From Crocinitomicaceae bacterium (GTDB lineage Bacteria > Bacteroidota > Bacteroidia > Flavobacteriales_D > Sanyastnellaceae), in the NCBI GenBank assembly GCA_020848015.1, contig JADLBA010000289.1:1-5281 (forward strand): DNA of 5,281 bases, given 5' to 3'. Below are positions 1 through 5,281 of the stretch, piece by piece. The translations under genes and the position numbers were made by a program. Each line of letters opens with the position of its first letter. Positions within the stretch are counted from its first letter, which is position 1. The notes below the pieces were generated by a model. The model made no database searches. It had not been told where the DNA came from and worked only from the letters and a program-made list of their open reading frames with translations.

Positions 1-1727
1 AGTTTGAAGAGCGCATGAAAGCGGTGATGAACGAATTGGAAAAATCACCGGATGTTATACTTTTCATAGATGAGATACATACGATTGTGGGAGCCGGAGG
101 AGCCAGCGGTTCTCTCGATGCGAGCAATATGTTCAAGCCCGCTCTTGCGCGGGGTGAGATTCAGTGCATTGGCGCGACCACCCTCGATGAGTACCGTCAG
201 TATATTGAAAAGGATGGGGCGCTCGAACGACGATTCCAAAAAGTAGTAGTTGATCCTACTTCTATTGATGAGACCATACAGATACTGAATAACATCAAAG
301 ATAAATACGAAGAGCACCACAGCGTTATTTACACGGATGATGCTATTGAAGCTTGTGTAAAACTGACTGCCCGGTACATCACCGACCGTCACCTTCCCGA
401 TAAGGCGATTGACGCATTAGACGAAGTAGGTTCCCGAGTTCACCTCCAAAACATCAATGTGCCAAAAGAGATCATAGATATTGAAAAAAGCATTGAAGAT
501 GTAAAAGAGGAAAAGAACAGGGTAGTGAGAAGCCAAAAGTACGAAGAGGCGGCAAGGCTACGCGACAAAGAGCGCCAGTTACAGGAAAAACTTGAAGTGG
601 CGAAGAAAAAATGGGACGAAGAAACGCGCAGCCACCGCGTAACGGTTGGGGACCCCAATGTGGCTGAGGTGGTAGCAATGATGACTGGAATTCCTGTTCA
701 GCGGGTTGCGGAAAAAGAAAGCGGCCGCCTCGCAAAAATGGATCAGGAACTCGAAGGAAAAGTAATCGGCCAGGACGAAGCGATCAAAAAAGTAGTAAAA
801 GCCATCAAACGCAATCGCGCCGGCTTAAAAGACCCCAACCGCCCTATTGGTTCGTTCATTTTCCTTGGCCCCACAGGAGTTGGGAAAACCCAGTTGGCAA
901 AAGAACTGGCGAAATATATGTTTGATACAGAAGATGCGCTGATCCGGATTGATATGAGCGAAGACATGGAAAAATTTGCTGTGTCTCGACTTATTGGTGC
1001 ACCTCCCGGTTATATCGGCTATGAAGAGGGAGGGCAGTTGACTGAAAAAGTGAGAAGGCGCCCCTACTCGATCATTCTGCTCGACGAGATTGAGAAAGCG
1101 CATCCCGATGTTTTCAATCTGATGCTACAAGCGCTCGATGATGGGCAGATGACAGATAGTTTAGGACGGAAGGTGGACTTTAAGAATACCGTGATCATTA
1201 TGACCTCTAACATTGGAGCCCGCCAGCTTCAGGATTTTGGTGTTGGAGTCGGATTCGGTACCACTACCCGTAATACCCAGGAAGAGAGCGATAAAAAAGG
1301 AGTGATAGAAAGCGCTCTGCGCAAAGCATTTGCCCCCGAATTTCTCAACCGTGTTGATGATATTGTGGTGTTCAATGCCCTCAAGAAAGAGCATATTTTT
1401 GAGATCATTGATATTGAATTGAGTAAACTTTTCCATCGTATTACTGATCTCGGTTATAACATCAAACTCACCGAAACAGCTAAAGACTTTGTCGCCGAAA
1501 AAGGCTTTGATGAAAAATTTGGTGCACGTCCACTGAAACGCGCTATCCAGAAGTACCTTGAAGACCCTCTCGCTGAAGAAATTATCAACAGCAATATCAA
1601 GACCGGTGATACCATCAGTGTGGACTACAATAAGACAGAGGATAAAATCGAAATGAAGGTTGAAAAGCAAAAGCCTTCCAAGAAAGAAGAAAAAGCAAAA
1701 GATCAGGGTACTACACCTGAGGAGTAG
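1..1727 (+). CDS. clpC: ATP-dependent Clp protease ATP-binding subunit ClpC (5'-truncated)
   Basis: AAA+ unfoldase that, by family knowledge, forms a cytoplasmic hexamer and threads damaged or tagged proteins into the ClpP protease. The frame is open from base 3 (F-E-E-R before the first visible Met at 15), so the gene begins outside the window. Counting from that Met, the first ATPase domain shows its Walker B motif (VILFIDE, 14-20), a sensor region (CIGATT, 51-56) and arginine-finger residues R72/R73. A UVR-type middle motif (about 175-193) and no long ClpB coiled coil point to ClpC rather than ClpB. The second ATPase domain is complete: Walker A GPTGVGKT (285-292), pore loop GYIGY (332-336), Walker B ILLDE (354-358), sensor-1 N399, R446 and sensor-2 GAR (503-505). 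A V-G-F tripeptide (412-414) sits where ClpC carries its ClpP-docking loop. The tail from about 550 is Lys/Glu-rich. The N domain and D1 Walker A, perhaps 250-280 residues, are missing at the left edge. The gene ends TAG-TAA-TAA. Confidence 0.96.
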   Translation, partial: FEERMKAVMNELEKSPDVILFIDEIHTIVGAGGASGSLDASNMFKPALARGEIQCIGATTLDEYRQYIEKDGALERRFQKVVVDPTSIDETIQILNNIKDKYEEHHSVIYTDDAIEACVKLTARYITDRHLPDKAIDALDEVGSRVHLQNINVPKEIIDIEKSIEDVKEEKNRVVRSQKYEEAARLRDKERQLQEKLEVAKKKWDEETRSHRVTVGDPNVAEVVAMMTGIPVQRVAEKESGRLAKMDQELEGKVIGQDEAIKKVVKAIKRNRAGLKDPNRPIGSFIFLGPTGVGKTQLAKELAKYMFDTEDALIRIDMSEDMEKFAVSRLIGAPPGYIGYEEGGQLTEKVRRRPYSIILLDEIEKAHPDVFNLMLQALDDGQMTDSLGRKVDFKNTVIIMTSNIGARQLQDFGVGVGFGTTTRNTQEESDKKGVIESALRKAFAPEFLNRVDDIVVFNALKKEHIFEIIDIELSKLFHRITDLGYNIKLTETAKDFVAEKGFDEKFGARPLKRAIQKYLEDPLAEEIINSNIKTGDTISVDYNKTEDKIEMKVEKQKPSKKEEKAKDQGTTPEE

Positions 1728-1751
1728 TAATAAACATCTGTTCAATTATTT

Positions 1752-1784
1752 AAAAGGCTGCTAGATAATTGCAGTCTTTTTTTT
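1752..1784 (+). terminator. Intrinsic terminator after clpC
   Basis: The arms AAAAGGCTGC (1752-1761) and GCAGTCTTTT (1771-1780) form a 10-bp stem with one G-U pair around a 9-base loop. The T run continues to 1784. It lies 25 bases after the clpC stop, so clpC is probably the last gene of its transcript. Confidence 0.85.
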
Positions 1785-1816
1785 GTGGATTAATATTTTT
1801 TTACGGAAGAATATTC

Positions 1817-1823
1817 TAATTTG
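1817..1823 (+). promoter_or_regulatory. Possible degenerate -7 promoter element for the lipoprotein gene
   Basis: TAATTTG resembles the Bacteroidota -7 box TAnnTTTG but has one spacer base fewer, and no TTG -33 element is seen at the usual distance. A perfect 10-bp palindrome, AGAATATTCT (1808-1817), abuts it. Some promoter is expected here because a terminator lies just upstream and the lipoprotein gene downstream. A start near 1830 would give a leader of about 115 bases. The assignment is weak. Confidence 0.25.
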
Positions 1824-1837
1824 CAACGCTGAATGAA

Positions 1838-1885
1838 ATTCCGGGGTTCCGGAATATATTGGCATGGTGGAGTCCGGATACCACC
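1838..1885 (+). promoter_or_regulatory. GC-rich hairpin-forming 5' leader of the lipoprotein gene
   Basis: Two hairpins follow each other. The first pairs ATTCCGG (1838-1844) with CCGGAAT (1849-1855) across a GGTT loop, seven perfect base pairs. The second pairs GGTGG (1866-1870) with CCACC (1881-1885) around a 10-base loop that itself contains the palindrome TCCGGA. Three TCCGG copies (from 1840, 1848 and 1873) could allow alternative pairing. The segment up to about 1925 is clearly richer in G and C than the flanking intergenic DNA. I do not recognise a known riboswitch class. It may be a structured untranslated leader, but function is inferred only from position and folding. Confidence 0.4.
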
Positions 1886-1946
1886 CAAAAGAAACGGGGC
1901 GCAACCGAAAAGCCAGACGAGTAGGAAACCACAAAACTCAATACGT

Positions 1947-2447
1947 ATGAAAACAATGAGAACATTGCTGTTATTACCTATTTCTATTGCAGTACTGATG
2001 TCTGGCTGTAAAAAAGAAGAGGGACCCGCAGGGCCACAAGGTCCCGCAGGGCCACAAGGAAATGCGAATGTGAACTATGAAGTGATTGCAGTGAGCCCTG
2101 GAGATTGGGCAGGTGATGGAGATGGATATCAGGCTGTTAAAACTTCTACTGTTATTACGCAGGAAATCTTTGATAAGGGAGCTGTACTTTGCTACTTTAA
2201 AAGCGGAGAATATTATGTTCCCGTACCCTTGTCGTTTGCTGGATCAGGCTATACCTCTCATTTTTATTTTTTTTACAAGCCCAATGAGATCACTTTTATT
2301 ACTGCGGACAGCGACGGTCTTACTCTTTCTCCCGGCCAAATAAATTTCAAGGTGGTTGCAGTGGCATCTAAATCATTGCTTCAGCAGTCAGACGTTGACC
2401 TGAACAATTATGAAGAAGTGAAAGAGGCGTTGCATTTAGAAGATTGA
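1947..2447 (+). CDS. Outer-membrane lipoprotein with short collagen-like repeat
   Basis: Predicted lipoprotein of 166 residues. Residues 1-20 form a signal peptide (Lys/Arg, a Leu-rich core, then L-M-S-G before C21), so Cys21 would be lipidated and the mature protein about 146 residues. C-K-K-E-E follows, with acidic residues like the surface-export signals described for Bacteroidota lipoproteins. Gly-X-Y triplets (26-38, GPAGPQ twice) come next, then a beta-rich domain (about 41-140) and an acidic tail with D-L-N-N-Y-E-E-V-K. As I recall, this architecture is common among uncharacterised Bacteroidota lipoproteins; no enzymatic role is apparent. The frame is open from an ATG at 1833, but that start would put 38 extra residues before the signal peptide, so the ATG at 1947 is preferred (1956 is an alternative). 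No Shine-Dalgarno is visible at normal spacing. Terminators on both sides make it a probable single-gene transcript. Confidence 0.85.
   Translation: MKTMRTLLLLPISIAVLMSGCKKEEGPAGPQGPAGPQGNANVNYEVIAVSPGDWAGDGDGYQAVKTSTVITQEIFDKGAVLCYFKSGEYYVPVPLSFAGSGYTSHFYFFYKPNEITFITADSDGLTLSPGQINFKVVAVASKSLLQQSDVDLNNYEEVKEALHLED
2022..2057 (+). repeat. Two tandem 18-bp units encoding GPAGPQ
   Basis: Units 2022-2039 and 2040-2057 are identical except for one third-position change (GGA versus GGT). They encode two collagen-like hexapeptides directly after the lipid-anchored N-terminus. The near identity at nucleotide level suggests a recent in-frame duplication. Confidence 0.9.
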
Positions 2448-2472
2448 TTTTTTAGTAAAAAAGGATAAAAAG

Positions 2473-2495
2473 AGCGGGCATTGCCCGCTTTTTTT
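2473..2495 (+). terminator. Strong intrinsic terminator after the lipoprotein gene
   Basis: AGCGGGC (2473-2479) pairs perfectly with GCCCGCT (2483-2489) around an ATT loop and is followed by a T run to 2495. An A-rich stretch just upstream could extend the stem against the T run, so it might also work on the reverse strand, although no reverse-strand gene is seen. Confidence 0.92.
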
Positions 2496-2711
2496 GTCTA
2501 AATTTCATAGCGACTTTGTATTTGGGTACAAAAATTTTGAGAAAATATGTAATCGTACCATCGCTGATGCTCACTTGGTCAATGGAAAACAAAAAGGGAA
2601 AAGTACTAAAAGGAATTTTGGCCGCAATTGAAATTCGAATGAGCAATGCGATAATGAACTTTCTTTTAATTTAGTGGATATATAAGAAGAAAAAAATTTA
2701 ACCTTATTACT
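2496..2711. other. AT-rich intergenic region without a confident gene
   Basis: This gap lies between the lipoprotein terminator and the glycine-rich secreted protein gene. It holds one short forward frame, ATG 2567 to TAG 2674 (35 codons, starting M-L-T-W-S-M-E-N-K-K), with no ribosome-binding site and no recognisable homology. Just before the next gene is an A-rich tract (about 2684-2698), as often seen upstream of Bacteroidota starts. The promoter of the next gene should be here, but I could not find a convincing TAnnTTTG box. Confidence 0.5.
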
Positions 2712-3668
2712 ATGAATACAATGAACAAAACCAACAGACTTTTTTCAACGGTGGCTATGCTGGTTGCCGCGATTCTCTTTGCCTCCATTCAATCCTTTGC
2801 TCAATGTAAACCAAAGATTAAAATTGATGGTCAGAGTACCGGGGTTAGTCAGACGGACGAATTTGGACTTCGACTTCCATTGTGGCTGAAAGAAAATCAG
2901 AGTCTGGCAATAGGTTCGAGTGTCAGTTCTATTTCAGTACTTGAGTTTGATGTAAATGGAAGTGCCCTTGAATTTATTCAGGTATTGAGCATTACATCCA
3001 TTACTGGTGTTCAGGTTCCTACTGGCAAGGTATGGAAAGTGGAGTCGGTAGTGATGGAAAACAGCCCTTCTACTTACCGCAGCATAACCTACTCCATACC
3101 TGGTACATACACCTGGACGGTACCAGCGTGTGCAGAAGAGATATGCGTTGAACTCTGGGGTGGTGGTGGCGGTGGTAGTGGAAGTTATGTTTCCGCGGGG
3201 AGTGCAGCCGGAGGCGGTGGTGGTGGATTTGGCTCAGGGTGTTTTTCAGTGACACCAGGGGCTTCGTATTCTGTGACGGTTGGAGATGGAGGCACAGGTG
3301 GCTCTACTGCATCAGCCGGCGGTACTGGTGGAGCCAGCAGTGTCGGATCGCTGATCAGTGCCAATGGTGGCAATGGCGGGTTGGCAAGTGCCACCGGTGG
3401 AACCGGCGGAACGGGTGGAACAAGTTCAGCAGCGACCAATGTGACCGGAGGTCCAGGTACTGGTGGAGGCCCCGATTGCGGAAGCATCAGTGGTATGGGA
3501 GGAACAGGAGCCAATGGCGGTGCCGGAGGAGTCGGCGTTGGATCGGGCACAAATGGAAATCCTGGTACTGCACCAGCCGGCGGCGGTGGTGGTGGAGGAA
3601 GTGGAACTTGTTCAGGGAGCCGTTCAGGTGGAAAAGGAGGTGCAGGAAGAGTAGTGATTACCTGGTAA
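2712..3668 (+). CDS. Secreted glycine-rich domain protein
   Basis: Exported protein of 318 residues and unknown function. Residues 1-30 form a Sec signal peptide (Lys/Arg N-region, hydrophobic core about 13-25, S-F-A before Q31 as likely signal peptidase I site). Residues about 50-112 are beta-rich and end in V-P-T-G-K-V-W-K-V-E-S, a motif I recall from other Bacteroidota secreted proteins. From about 126, I-P-G-T-Y-T-W-T-V-P leads into E-L-W-G-G-G, the usual opening of bacterial Gly_rich_2-type domains. About 43% of residues 151-310 are glycine, mostly in GG-T/A/N steps. S-V-T-P-G-A-S-Y-S-V-T-V-G (179-191) and the ending G-R-V-V-I-T-W also fit that family. No type IX secretion C-terminal domain or membrane anchor is visible. 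The mature part has six cysteines (32, 140, 145, 177, 256, 300). A second ATG at residue 4 is a possible start. The gene ends with three TAA codons. A structural or adhesive surface role is a guess. Confidence 0.82.
   Translation: MNTMNKTNRLFSTVAMLVAAILFASIQSFAQCKPKIKIDGQSTGVSQTDEFGLRLPLWLKENQSLAIGSSVSSISVLEFDVNGSALEFIQVLSITSITGVQVPTGKVWKVESVVMENSPSTYRSITYSIPGTYTWTVPACAEEICVELWGGGGGGSGSYVSAGSAAGGGGGGFGSGCFSVTPGASYSVTVGDGGTGGSTASAGGTGGASSVGSLISANGGNGGLASATGGTGGTGGTSSAATNVTGGPGTGGGPDCGSISGMGGTGANGGAGGVGVGSGTNGNPGTAPAGGGGGGGSGTCSGSRSGGKGGAGRVVITW
3159..3647 (+). repeat. Low-complexity GGN-rich coding tract
   Basis: Degenerate repetition of GGN codons encodes the glycine-rich domain, with runs such as GGTGGTGG and repeated GG-T-GG units. 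It is visibly richer in G than the neighbouring DNA. The repeats are imperfect, so no fixed repeat unit can be defined. The bias also opens a long proline-rich frame on the opposite strand, which is not a gene. Confidence 0.8.
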
Positions 3669-3853
3669 TAATAAATACATATTATTGATAGATTGGCGGC
3701 TCTCTATTGTTTCCATCACTATGCATACTTGCATACCTACTCTGCAGGTGGTTGTTATAGTGTGTCATCTGCGAGAATATGATTTTTCATTCAAATAGGA
3801 ATTACGCTATTGTCGCGGCTATCGCGAATCAAAAAAAGTGATAACTTTGGTCA
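3669..3853. other. Intergenic region between glycine-rich and NTF2-like genes
   Basis: No gene is seen here. It holds a weak stem (ATAGA 3688-3692 with TCTAT 3703-3707) without a T run, a short direct repeat GCATAC (3723-3728 and 3731-3736), and a compact hairpin TCGCG-GCTAT-CGCGA (3813-3827) about 15 bases before the -7 box of the next gene. No convincing terminator follows the glycine-rich gene, so read-through is possible. Confidence 0.55.
3842..3849 (+). promoter_or_regulatory. Bacteroidota -7 promoter box TAACTTTG
   Basis: TAACTTTG fits the TAnnTTTG consensus exactly and ends only four bases before the ATG at 3854. Initiation a few bases downstream of such boxes would place the transcript start at or next to the ATG. 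No TTG is present at the normal -33 distance; the nearest (3810-3812) is about 29 bases upstream. A hairpin at 3813-3827 covers part of the -33 region. Confidence 0.6.
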
Positions 3854-4270
3854 ATGACCCATCGGAGCTATCTATCGTCGCCGGATAAAATTGAGCAAGT
3901 AAAAGAATGCATAAGCCGGTTAGAAACAGGGTGGAATCATAAAAATACTTTCCTATGGGTTTCGGCCTTTACCGACCCGTGTGAATATGTAGATGGTTTT
4001 GGCCGTTATCATTCCCGGTTCACTCACGAACAGAATGCACGGTTGAATGAAAGGGCTTGGAACTCAGTTTATGCTAACAGCCGCGCCCTGCTCTCATTTG
4101 ATAGTATTGAATTTTATCACGAGCACCTCGCTGTATTGATTGTGCGATGTATGATTGATTACGAAATTCAGAGTACTATGAAAGAAGGAAATTTCCGAAT
4201 TACTGCTATCATAGAAAAACATGGTCAAGAATGGTTTATACGTCATTATCACAATACACCTGTACGCTAG
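3854..4270 (+). CDS. NTF2-like / SnoaL-type protein (SgcJ/EcaC-like)
   Basis: Small cytoplasmic protein of 138 residues with no signal peptide or membrane segment. Its pattern fits the NTF2-like superfamily, in particular the SgcJ/EcaC or DUF4440-like group. An N-terminal helix leads to G-W-N (26-28), then F-T-D-P-C-E-Y-V-D (39-47) and a G-R-Y-H (50-53) turn followed by a helix. Alternating strands come next (about 81-101), and the end is R-I-T-A-I-I-E-K-H-G-Q-E-W-F-I with H-Y-H-N-T (131-135). That ending matches the 'ek.g.W.I...Hnt' ending I recall for the family. These folds form small barrels that bind diverse ligands; the substrate here cannot be told. The start is well fixed, because an in-frame TAA lies inside the promoter box (3842-3844) and ATG 3854 is the first start after it. 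The gene has no Shine-Dalgarno and ends TAG-TAA. It stands alone with its own promoter, so context gives no functional hint. Confidence 0.78.
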   Translation: MTHRSYLSSPDKIEQVKECISRLETGWNHKNTFLWVSAFTDPCEYVDGFGRYHSRFTHEQNARLNERAWNSVYANSRALLSFDSIEFYHEHLAVLIVRCMIDYEIQSTMKEGNFRITAIIEKHGQEWFIRHYHNTPVR

Positions 4271-4415
4271 TAAAACAAAGTAGAAACACTGATGATTATG
4301 ACTCAGAAAGGGGGATAGATTTCTTGACATTTCTAAGAAAAATTTAAAAACGTCCTCTTCCTCCTTCTGCTGGAAAGGTTTCAAATAGCTACATTTGCCG
4401 CTCTTTTCAGACATT
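4271..4415. other. Intergenic region upstream of cca
   Basis: AT-rich DNA without a gene. I see no clear intrinsic terminator for the NTF2-like gene. The region ends in the promoter box of cca. A TTGACA (4324-4329) occurs but has no matching -10 and is not the promoter type expected in this phylum. Confidence 0.5.
4390..4397 (+). promoter_or_regulatory. Bacteroidota -7 promoter box TACATTTG before cca
   Basis: TACATTTG matches TAnnTTTG exactly. A transcript starting a few bases downstream (about 4402-4404) would leave a leader of roughly 12-14 bases before the TTG start at 4416. No TTG -33 element is obvious at the normal distance. Confidence 0.55.
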
Positions 4416-5281
4416 TTGAATCTTCGCGAACATATTTCCTCTCCCCTCTTTGAGACCATCGGCAAAAGCGCAGCATTACTCGGTATAGAAGTATTTGCCA
4501 TTGGAGGAATGGTTCGTGATCTGCTGCTGAAAAGGCCAAATAAAGACTATGATTTTGTTACCAATGGCAATGGTATTGCTCTTGCGGAAGCGGTAGCAAA
4601 AGCTCTTGGTGTGCGTAAGGTGACTGTTTACAAAAATTTTGGAACAGCACATTTCAGATATGAAGACCTCGATATTGAATTTGTCGGAGCACGAAAAGAA
4701 TCTTACCGTTCTCATTCACGAAAGCCGGAAATAGAAGCCGGTACACTACAGGAGGATCAGAACCGGCGTGATTTTACGATCAATGCTCTGGCTATTTCTC
4801 TGCAAGAAGAAAGTTATGGTGAACTGATTGATCCGTTCAATGGACTGCTGGATTTAAAATCCAAAACCATTCGTACTCCGTTAGATCCTGATATTACCTA
4901 CAGCGATGATCCACTTCGAATGCTTCGTGCGATCCGGTTTGCAACGCAATTAGGCTTCAGCATCGAACAACACAGTTTTGAAGCTATCCGTCGGAATGCA
5001 TCCCGGCTGCAGATCATTAGTATGGAACGTATATCTTCAGAGGTGAACAAGATGGTTCTTTCAGCCAATCCGGGGACAGGATTCAGAATGATGTTCGATA
5101 CAGGGCTACTGCATGAGTTTTTTCCTGAAATGATCTTGTTGCATGGAGTAGAGCGAAAAAAAGGCATTTCGCATAAGGATAATTTTTTCCATACGCTGCA
5201 GGTACTCGACAATCTCGCTAAAACAAGCGATGATCTGTGGTTGCGGTGGGCAGCCATTCTTCACGATATCGCTAAGCCGCA
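4416..5281 (+). CDS. cca: CCA-adding tRNA nucleotidyltransferase / poly(A) polymerase family, HD domain (3'-truncated)
   Basis: By family, adds or repairs the 3'-CCA of tRNA in the cytoplasm, using CTP and ATP. From the proposed start the 288 visible residues show class II nucleotidyltransferase motifs in order. These are G-G-M-V-R-D (30-35) with the metal-binding pair D44/D46 in K-D-Y-D-F, then R-R-D-F-T-I-N-A-L (117-125), then D-D-P-L-R-M-L-R (164-171) leading into R-F-A-T-Q-L-G-F. An HD-type domain begins with H253/H259 and L-H-D-I-A-K-P (282-288) before the window ends. Relatives are about 470 residues long, so roughly 180-190 are missing. The frame is open from 4389. The first ATG (4509) would cut off part of motif A, so the start must lie upstream. 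TTG at 4416 gives M-N-L-R-E-H-I-S-S-P-L-F, which resembles the N-termini I recall for Bacteroidota homologues. No Shine-Dalgarno is present. Whether it adds CCA, only CC, only A, or poly(A) cannot be decided from the visible part. Confidence 0.92.
   Translation, partial: MNLREHISSPLFETIGKSAALLGIEVFAIGGMVRDLLLKRPNKDYDFVTNGNGIALAEAVAKALGVRKVTVYKNFGTAHFRYEDLDIEFVGARKESYRSHSRKPEIEAGTLQEDQNRRDFTINALAISLQEESYGELIDPFNGLLDLKSKTIRTPLDPDITYSDDPLRMLRAIRFATQLGFSIEQHSFEAIRRNASRLQIISMERISSEVNKMVLSANPGTGFRMMFDTGLLHEFFPEMILLHGVERKKGISHKDNFFHTLQVLDNLAKTSDDLWLRWAAILHDIAKP

Noticed and set aside
1161..1745. 194-residue open frame on the reverse strand opposite clpC
   Set aside because: It lies wholly against well-conserved clpC D2 codons and the clpC terminator, and its translation is low-complexity and Phe-rich with no recognisable domain. 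It is a codon-usage shadow.
1833..1946. N-terminal extension of the lipoprotein from ATG 1833
   Set aside because: It would place 38 mostly polar residues before a normal lipoprotein signal peptide, which would disrupt export. The ATG at 1947 gives a typical signal peptide length.
2452..2646. 64-residue reverse-strand frame in the intergenic gap
   Set aside because: It runs through the strong terminator hairpin, has no clear start context and shows no recognisable motif.
3185..3550. 121-residue proline-rich reverse-strand frame
   Set aside because: It is the mirror of the GGN glycine codons, which read as proline-rich frames on the other strand. It is not an independent gene.
3239..3688. 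149-residue Trp/Arg-rich forward frame inside the glycine-rich gene
   Set aside because: It is the shifted reading of GGT/GGA repeats as TGG and AGG codons, inside a gene that already has a signal peptide and domain structure.
4324..4329. TTGACA as a sigma70-type -35 box
   Set aside because: No fitting -10 hexamer lies at 16-18 bases, and the apparent phylum uses a different promoter consensus. A good TAnnTTTG box sits closer to the gene.
4094..4501. 135-residue reverse-strand frame across the NTF2-like gene and the start of cca
   Set aside because: It overlaps two better supported forward genes and the cca promoter, and shows no recognisable domain.
4898..5257. 119-residue reverse-strand frame opposite cca
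   Set aside because: The forward frame encodes conserved nucleotidyltransferase and HD motifs; the reverse translation has none.
1..5281. A coordinated novel defence, secretion or mobile system across the window
   Set aside because: The genes are unrelated in function, separated by terminators or own promoters, and include two housekeeping genes. No transposase, integrase, toxin pair, array or inverted terminal repeats were seen.

Overview
The window reads as an ordinary stretch of chromosome from a member of the Bacteroidota, most likely an environmental lineage. No gene has a convincing Shine-Dalgarno sequence. Two genes carry a TAnnTTTG box, the -7 element of the Bacteroidota primary sigma factor, just upstream of their starts. 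The lipoprotein begins C-K-K-E-E after its lipobox, as surface lipoproteins of that phylum often do. All five genes lie on the + strand, and no mobile element, CRISPR array, tRNA or rRNA is visible.

Layout. (1) 1-1727: the C-terminal two thirds of a ClpC-type AAA+ unfoldase, cut by the left edge and followed by a clear intrinsic terminator (1752-1784). (2) 1947-2447: a small outer-membrane lipoprotein with a short collagen-like Gly-X-Y stretch. It is preceded by a GC-rich, hairpin-forming leader and closed by a second strong terminator (2473-2495). (3) 2712-3668: a secreted protein with a Sec signal peptide, a short beta-rich N-terminal region and a long glycine-rich domain. (4) 3854-4270: an NTF2-like (SnoaL / SgcJ-EcaC type) protein with a promoter box so close to the ATG that a leaderless mRNA is likely. 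(5) 4416-5281: the N-terminal part of a CCA-adding tRNA nucleotidyltransferase / poly(A) polymerase family protein with an HD domain, apparently starting at TTG and cut by the right edge.

The genes do not look like one pathway. Two are housekeeping (protein quality control, tRNA 3'-end maturation), two encode envelope or extracellular proteins, and one is a small enzyme-like fold of unknown substrate. The terminators and the promoter boxes suggest at least four separate transcription units. I found no convincing undescribed multi-gene system. The points most worth checking are the predicted leaderless transcript, the TTG start of the cca gene, the structured leader of the lipoprotein gene, the surface-export-like motif of the lipoprotein, and the cysteine-containing glycine-rich secreted protein.
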